Below the pieces are notes generated by a model. It saw nothing but the letters and a program-made list of their open reading frames with translations, was not told the DNA's origin and did no database searches. Below are positions 60,301 through 64,000 of a DNA stretch of 64,000 nucleotides, one piece after another (the first letter of the stretch is position 1; each line of letters begins with the position of its first letter). A program made the translations under genes and the position numbers. Source of the stretch: Siderastrea radians (lineage: Eukaryota; Cnidaria; Anthozoa; Scleractinia; Rhizangiidae). The stretch is from NCBI GenBank assembly GCA_964017195.1, contig OZ024890.1, positions 68,060,376-68,124,375 on the forward strand. The letters are read 5' to 3'.

Positions 60301-63297
60301 CACATTTTCTGTGAACAGTAAGTGCACCATGTCAAATACCAAAACAATTGAAATTTGAGGATAACTACATTAAATCAATTAATTACAATGCCCTGTCTGT
60401 TTACAACCACTGGATTAATTATCATCAGATACCCAGATGTTCAATACATGGCATTCAAAGTAAATGCATGGGATATCACTGAAGACAACAAATCCTGTTA
60501 TTGAACTTCTACTAAGCTTTCTCATTATATTCACCCACACAGTTTGTCAGTGAATAGACTTGCTTTTTGCCTTGTAAGTATATTTGACACCACATCAAAG
60601 TTTTCATGCAAAAGTTCAAAAGTTTTACTGCAAAGCCACACTTCTCTCCAAAAACTATGGCACATTAAATCAGCAATGATTGCTAATGTTGGGGAATTTA
60701 ATAAAACAACATTACCCATCCTTGCTCAGGGTTTCAATACCTTTTTTCTTAAGTGGCTGCTGAAGGTGGAATAGGTCAGGCTGTGACCATGCACAAAAAG
60801 GTCCCTTTCATATCTAATACAGTGTAAAATTAATAAACTCTTAACAGTCGGCGATAAGAGACCTTGTAAGTGGCGGTAGACCAACGGTAACCAACTTTTA
60901 TTGAAATCCCTGCTTGATGGATAAGAGATCATAATTTTTATAACAATTTATCACCTCATTGCCATTGCATGCTCATCGAATTACAGTTAAATATGCTTGA
61001 AAGCATTAGCAAATTTACTAAATCAGGTGCATGTTGTAAGCAAATCAAAGGTGAACAAGTTTGTTTCATGAGAAGATGCCCAACAGTGAACAGGGAGTTA
61101 AAATTATGATGTGTGTCTGAGTTCTGCAGATGAAATTTGAGGTGATGGAGAACCCAGTTGAACACTGCATGAAGTTTTGATACAATAATCGTATCAGACA
61201 GGGCAGATTCAAAGTATTTGCAAGAGAATTATTTAATATTCCATGTTTCATACCTCTGTACACAAACTGATGCTTGCTCGACATTTGTCCTGACCTCCTT
61301 TGGAGCCTTGAGATGTTAAAGCATTTAGGAGATTACGTGACCCTGTTAACCAAAAATCAAAGTGAGACGATGATTAATGAAGAGAGCAACTGAAGCCTGC
61401 AGTGCCTTGATATGGAATTGAAAGCATCTTGTAAAGTGAGTACGAGAGTGTTGAAATGACCATAAGTATCCTGCCCCCCCCCCCTCCCCCCCTCTCAGCT
61501 AGCATACAAATCTATCACTGACTTTCAGTTCTATATTATGTTCTATTTGTGTTCTGTGGTCAGGAATTAGCTAGCATTAATAAACTAAAATATCAAAATT
61601 GATACCTAAAATATTTTTAATACTCCTCTTTGGGCCATTACACCGATGCAGTAAATTACTCAGGAATGTAAGAATTACCTTCTCTCATCTTTTGCTCGTA
61701 AAGGTAGAGCTGAAAAATTTCAGCAATCTGTAAGATAAAAAGAAAAAAAAAACATTTAAAACTTAACTGCCGGGACACTCGTGTGATATCACAAACATTT
61801 GCCTTTCTTTGTCTTATGAATGAAATAAGAAAGGGTCACTTTGTTCTTGCTGATGCAAGCTGATGCAAACATAAAAGAATTGGAAAGGGAATGTAAACCC
61901 GGCTTGTCTCCAGCATTTTGAATTAACGCCCAAACTCCCTTACATGTTATGCTTATGCAAGTAATCCCGCACCATTATTTATTTCTTAAATGTGAGTTGA
62001 CATGCCCCCAGGATGACCAATTTTCAACTTCAGTGGGAAACCCTTATTTTTATTTTACTTCTCTGTATCAATTTCAAATGTGGCAGCAGACACAAAATTA
62101 ACAACTCAACCAAACTGAACATTGCATTTATTTCTTTATTTCCAATAACCACATTTACATGTAAGTAAATTGCTAAAAATGTAAGTATTTTTAACAGATG
62201 TTAATTAAATAACTATCGTCTAATCTTCCCTCTCTCTGTGCATACCTGTTGTATCCTTGACTCAATCAGCCTATAATTAATTAAATATAGCAGGTTATAA
62301 ATATCAGAAATTTACATTTAATTATAATTATACCATGGAAAGTTTCTAGGCATCATGATGTAAAACAAAAAGCCTGGCTTGCACTTAAACACAATGCAAC
62401 ATTATGTGCAATTTCACTGCAAACTATCCACCACTAGGTACTGCTAAAAGCTACATTGCATACAATAATTATTATTATAATTATTATGAAGTGGATGAAT
62501 AAGGTAGAATCAGAGGTGGAGACACCCTGTGATTTACAATTTTCGTAATTGAGAACAATGTTGCATTGCGTGTCTCGGTTTTTCGAAATAATAATAAAAC
62601 TGAGCTACACTGTACACCCAGTTTTTTACAAGAGGACTGCATAGAAACATTTGTGCACTTGATGCTTGCGTACTTAAAATGTGGCTCATAAAAGAAATTA
62701 CAACACCCCCCGATCAACAGATTTTGACCACAGCCGATGCTGGCATCCCTACTAAATAAATATTTTTATCATCAACAGCATCATCATGATCATCATAGAT
62801 CATCATCGTCATTATCATCATCCTCATCACCACCATCGTTTTTTATGCACCAACTGGTGTTACATGTATGTCACATAGAACACATAATTTTAGAAGACCT
62901 CAGTGAAGATGCAATTAACTTAAATCAGTACAATTTCTTAACACTCACTTTATTCTTTGCTCAACAATTCTTTTCCTCTGAAAACAAAAAAAAACATGTT
63001 AATATAAATTTCAAATCAAATTAAATGAATGCCTTCCAAATACAAATTAACTGTCCAGAAGAGTTTTTCTTTAATAAACAATGATTTGTTTAATGCAAAC
63101 TAAAATTGGCATAGTAGTCAAGTAATTCAACTTTGAGTTGTACATTGGTTTTTATGCATACATGTACCTTCACACTTGTAAAATCATGTTAATCATGTCA
63201 TATATGATGAAATGCATTGTATAACAAAGCCATCTATTTCATACATACCTTTGGTTCCACACTATTCAATGCATCTTCAAGAGATTTTGCATAGTCA
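43163..63297 (-). CDS. RIPOR: RIPOR/FAM65 family Rho-interacting cell polarity regulator (partial; 29 exons seen)
   Basis: Coding exons 5' to 3': 63297-63249, 62977-62949, 62270-62246, 61727-61679, 61342-61254, 60308-60245, 59850-59807, 59489-59406, 59201-59160, 58474-58388, 58084-58023, 57936-57802, 56895-56826, 54260-54104, 53172-53111, 52627-51980, 50920-50879, 50233-50201, 50103-49998, 49460-49390, 49286-49193, 48818-48698, 48249-48209, 47744-47692, 47468-47372, 46008-45962, 44444-44361, 43780-43690, 43233-43163. All are in phase. Residues 1-80 form a coiled coil, then FGRLCSGDVYD and a beta-rich C2-like part (to about 208, ending TVEWRPF). Ser/Asp-rich linkers follow, with the family motif SVESALESFDFL near 361-372. 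Residues 566-881 are helical, ARM-like (VITVFQ-type, ACVALTVLQ, ALSSLGEEGEDAL). RIPOR proteins bind RhoA and control polarity, migration and protrusions. About the first 100 residues lie beyond the window. Confidence 0.95.
44585..44678. mobile_element. Palindromic MITE (hairpin E)
   Basis: CCAACCTCG, then TAGGGTCTCTC and CTTCCC runs, face inverse GAGAGACCCTGGGCGAGGTTG. About 94 bp, in a RIPOR intron (44445-45961). Confidence 0.6.
44903..45040. mobile_element. 138-bp TIR MITE
   Basis: The left end GATTCACGAAGCCCTCCTAA and right end with the inverse AGGAGGGCTTCGTGAATC match over about 27 bp with one small difference. There is no coding content. Same RIPOR intron as hairpin E. Confidence 0.8.
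46234..46991. mobile_element. TIR element with a nested tRNA-derived SINE
   Basis: The ends CGTGTGGCATGGAATTTTCGC and GCGCAAATTTCATGCCACCCG are imperfect inverses over about 20 bp. Both ends also carry CGCGAAAATTTGATCC-like motifs. It is about 758 bp, within the RIPOR intron 46009-47371. The SINE head at 46603-46677 sits in the middle and was probably inserted later. Confidence 0.6.
46490..46677 (-). mobile_element. tRNA-headed SINE, nested
   Basis: The minus-strand head has an A box, TAGCTCAGTTGG, a B-box-like GGTTGGAATCCC, and terminal GGGTCTT / GAAGCCC that partly pair (46603-46677). The 3' body contains CTTAATTTGCGATTACCAC. The B box has TTGGAAT instead of TTCGAAT, and the anticodon arm is not tRNA-like. 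It is therefore a SINE or tRNA relic rather than a working tRNA. Confidence 0.6.
48933..48948. repeat. G16 homopolymer
   Basis: 16 G in the intron immediately upstream (in gene direction) of RIPOR exon 48818-48698. Confidence 0.9.
50988..51050. repeat. Short minisatellite (3 units of about 20 bp)
   Basis: ACACCCTCAGGAAGTAG occurs at about 50989, 51011 and 51031, the last with one change. It is in the RIPOR intron just upstream of exon 50920-50879. Confidence 0.85.
53746..54067. mobile_element. 322-bp TIR MITE with 10-bp target duplication
   Basis: TCATAGCGGTCAAACGCA at the left faces TGCGTTTGACCGCTGTGA at the right, near-perfect inverses. ACCCCTTTAT flanks both sides (53735-53744, with one extra A before the element, and 54068-54077). 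A 10-bp duplication suggests a Mutator-like source. The right flank is only 26 bp from RIPOR exon 54260-54104. Confidence 0.75.
54453..56088. mobile_element. 1.6-kb foldback element (near-complete inverted repeat)
   Basis: The two halves are inverse copies of each other, from the outer ends (ATTACCACCATTTTCACTAC at 54462 and its inverse ending 56079) to a centre near 55158. There, GAACAGTTGCTATTTATA and its inverse are separated by a short loop. Similarity is high throughout. The right arm has about 226 bp (55619-55844) that the left arm lacks. Both arms encode the same basic peptide, RRAINRFVKKMGLTRRK. It lies in the RIPOR intron 54261-56825. No target duplication was identified. Confidence 0.85.
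56984..57046 (-). tRNA. tRNA-like hairpin relic
   Basis: The minus strand has GAGTCTCCCA, then an A-box TAGCTCAGTGG and TTAGAACGTCCGACC, then TGGGAGACTC, which pairs with the start. There is no T-arm or B box. This is a tRNA-derived fragment, probably from a SINE, in a RIPOR intron. Confidence 0.45.
57266..57322. repeat. (TTG)n microsatellite
   Basis: About 57 bp of TTG repeats after a T/C-rich run, in the RIPOR intron 56896-57801. Confidence 0.95.
58713..58858. mobile_element. Palindromic MITE (hairpin D)
   Basis: TACTGATTGACTGAG and CTCAGTCAATAAGT form the outer arms. GGGCCGGA / TCCGGCCC and CGAAAATA / TATTTTCC continue inward to a centre containing TGGACCTCACTGCATCCGGTCCA. The layout resembles hairpin C. 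RIPOR intron 58475-59159. Confidence 0.7.
62772..62840. repeat. CAT/CATCATGAT-rich microsatellite
   Basis: Interrupted CAT triplets in the RIPOR intron 62271-62948. The Ser/His-rich frames across it are artefacts. Confidence 0.8.
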
Positions 63298-64000
63298 CTG
63301 AGAAAACAAATAAAGACAAGAATATTATCCAATCCTATATCATCCAGTTTATTGTCCATCTATACTTGCAATAATCCAGCTATTATATTATTTTCACAAT
63401 TTAGTTGACTGTGTGATTCATAAAAGAAGTATAATTGCATAACCCATTTAACAATCTTATAACAAGTGGTACATGTAGACAAATCTCAAAAACAGGCCTT
63501 CTGATAGGGTGCGATTTAAAAATGCAAATTGTGCGATTTTTTCAGGGCAGATTATGCGATTAAAAAGGCCAATTATGCGATAAATTATGCAAATTATGCG
63601 ATTTTTTTCTGAGGAATTTTTAGGTCGTTTTAAAAGGATTTAGGAGAAGAAAAACACTTTTGCGTTGCCCTAAAGACATTTTGAACGCAAAGGAACAGTA
63701 ATTAGGCATCTTTACATTAGTTGGGATAAATCAGAAGCTTATATTACAAGCTTCTGGATAAATTTAAACTGAGGTCTTCTGTACTATCAGTGCACCACGT
63801 TAAGAGTTGAAAGGAAAGAGCCAACATGCCAAATCAATGATCGGTATTATAACAGCAAGTATCATAACAACAAGTATTATAACAACAAACCAACTTTTTA
63901 AATTTATTTTGCAAGGATCATTAATATAACCAACATTGAATTTTCAGTTTTCAAACACTTAACCCTGCTTCACAATCATATAAATATTAAAATATTATAA
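63298..64000. other. RIPOR intron, right edge
   Basis: No further RIPOR exon with a fitting phase was found. The next upstream exon must end with two bases of a split codon and presumably lies past the window. At 63510-63608 the unit AATTATGCGAT recurs imperfectly about six times, a small AT-rich minisatellite. Confidence 0.5.

Overview
This is a window of animal nuclear DNA, most likely from an anthozoan cnidarian such as a stony coral. It is intron-rich, AT-rich, and has no operons. It is packed with microsatellites, palindromic MITEs, LINE fragments and a tRNA-headed SINE of a type I associate with coral genomes. The species cannot be read from the sequence.

Three host genes can be assembled exon by exon with consistent reading frames. 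Two are paralogous SLC22-type (organic cation/anion transporter-like) major facilitator proteins, arranged head to head about 10.1 kb apart. One is on the minus strand (stop 13000, ATG 23033; 9 coding exons, 514 aa). The other is on the plus strand (ATG 33133, stop 39387; 9 coding exons, 509 aa). Their seven internal exons have identical lengths (229, 199, 207, 135, 98, 112 and 73 nt), so they are a duplicated pair. The third gene fills the right third of the window on the minus strand (43163 to 63297 and beyond the right edge). It is a RIPOR/FAM65-family Rho regulator: 29 consecutive coding exons (881 codons plus stop) were joined without a frame break, and the N-terminal exons are missing.

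Layout. 1-4 kb: no gene seen, with an old segment (about 3160-3900) resembling the upstream region of the minus-strand transporter. 4.2-6.9 kb: a 5'-truncated LINE with an intact 857-codon reverse transcriptase ORF. 8.5-11 kb: three MITE-like elements, one with TTA and one with TTAA target sites. 13-23 kb: minus SLC22 gene; its intron 6 holds a decayed LINE fused to a copied piece of exon 6. 23-33 kb: shared upstream region, microsatellites, palindromes and a SINE. 33-39.4 kb: plus SLC22 gene; intron 1 carries a TIR element with a 9-bp target duplication and a cysteine-motif ORF. 41.9-42.4 kb: LINE 3' fragment. 43.2-64 kb: RIPOR gene, whose introns hold several TIR elements and a 1.6-kb nearly complete inverted repeat.

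The transporters would act at a cell membrane and the RIPOR protein in Rho-dependent cell shape. Nothing suggests that the three genes work in one pathway. I found no CRISPR, secondary-metabolite cluster, bacterial operon or clearly new biochemical system. The most unusual signals are the exon-6/LINE fusion, the GC-AG intron in one paralogue, the giant foldback in a RIPOR intron, and the duplicated upstream block with a 23-nt invariant core that includes a splice-donor-like site.
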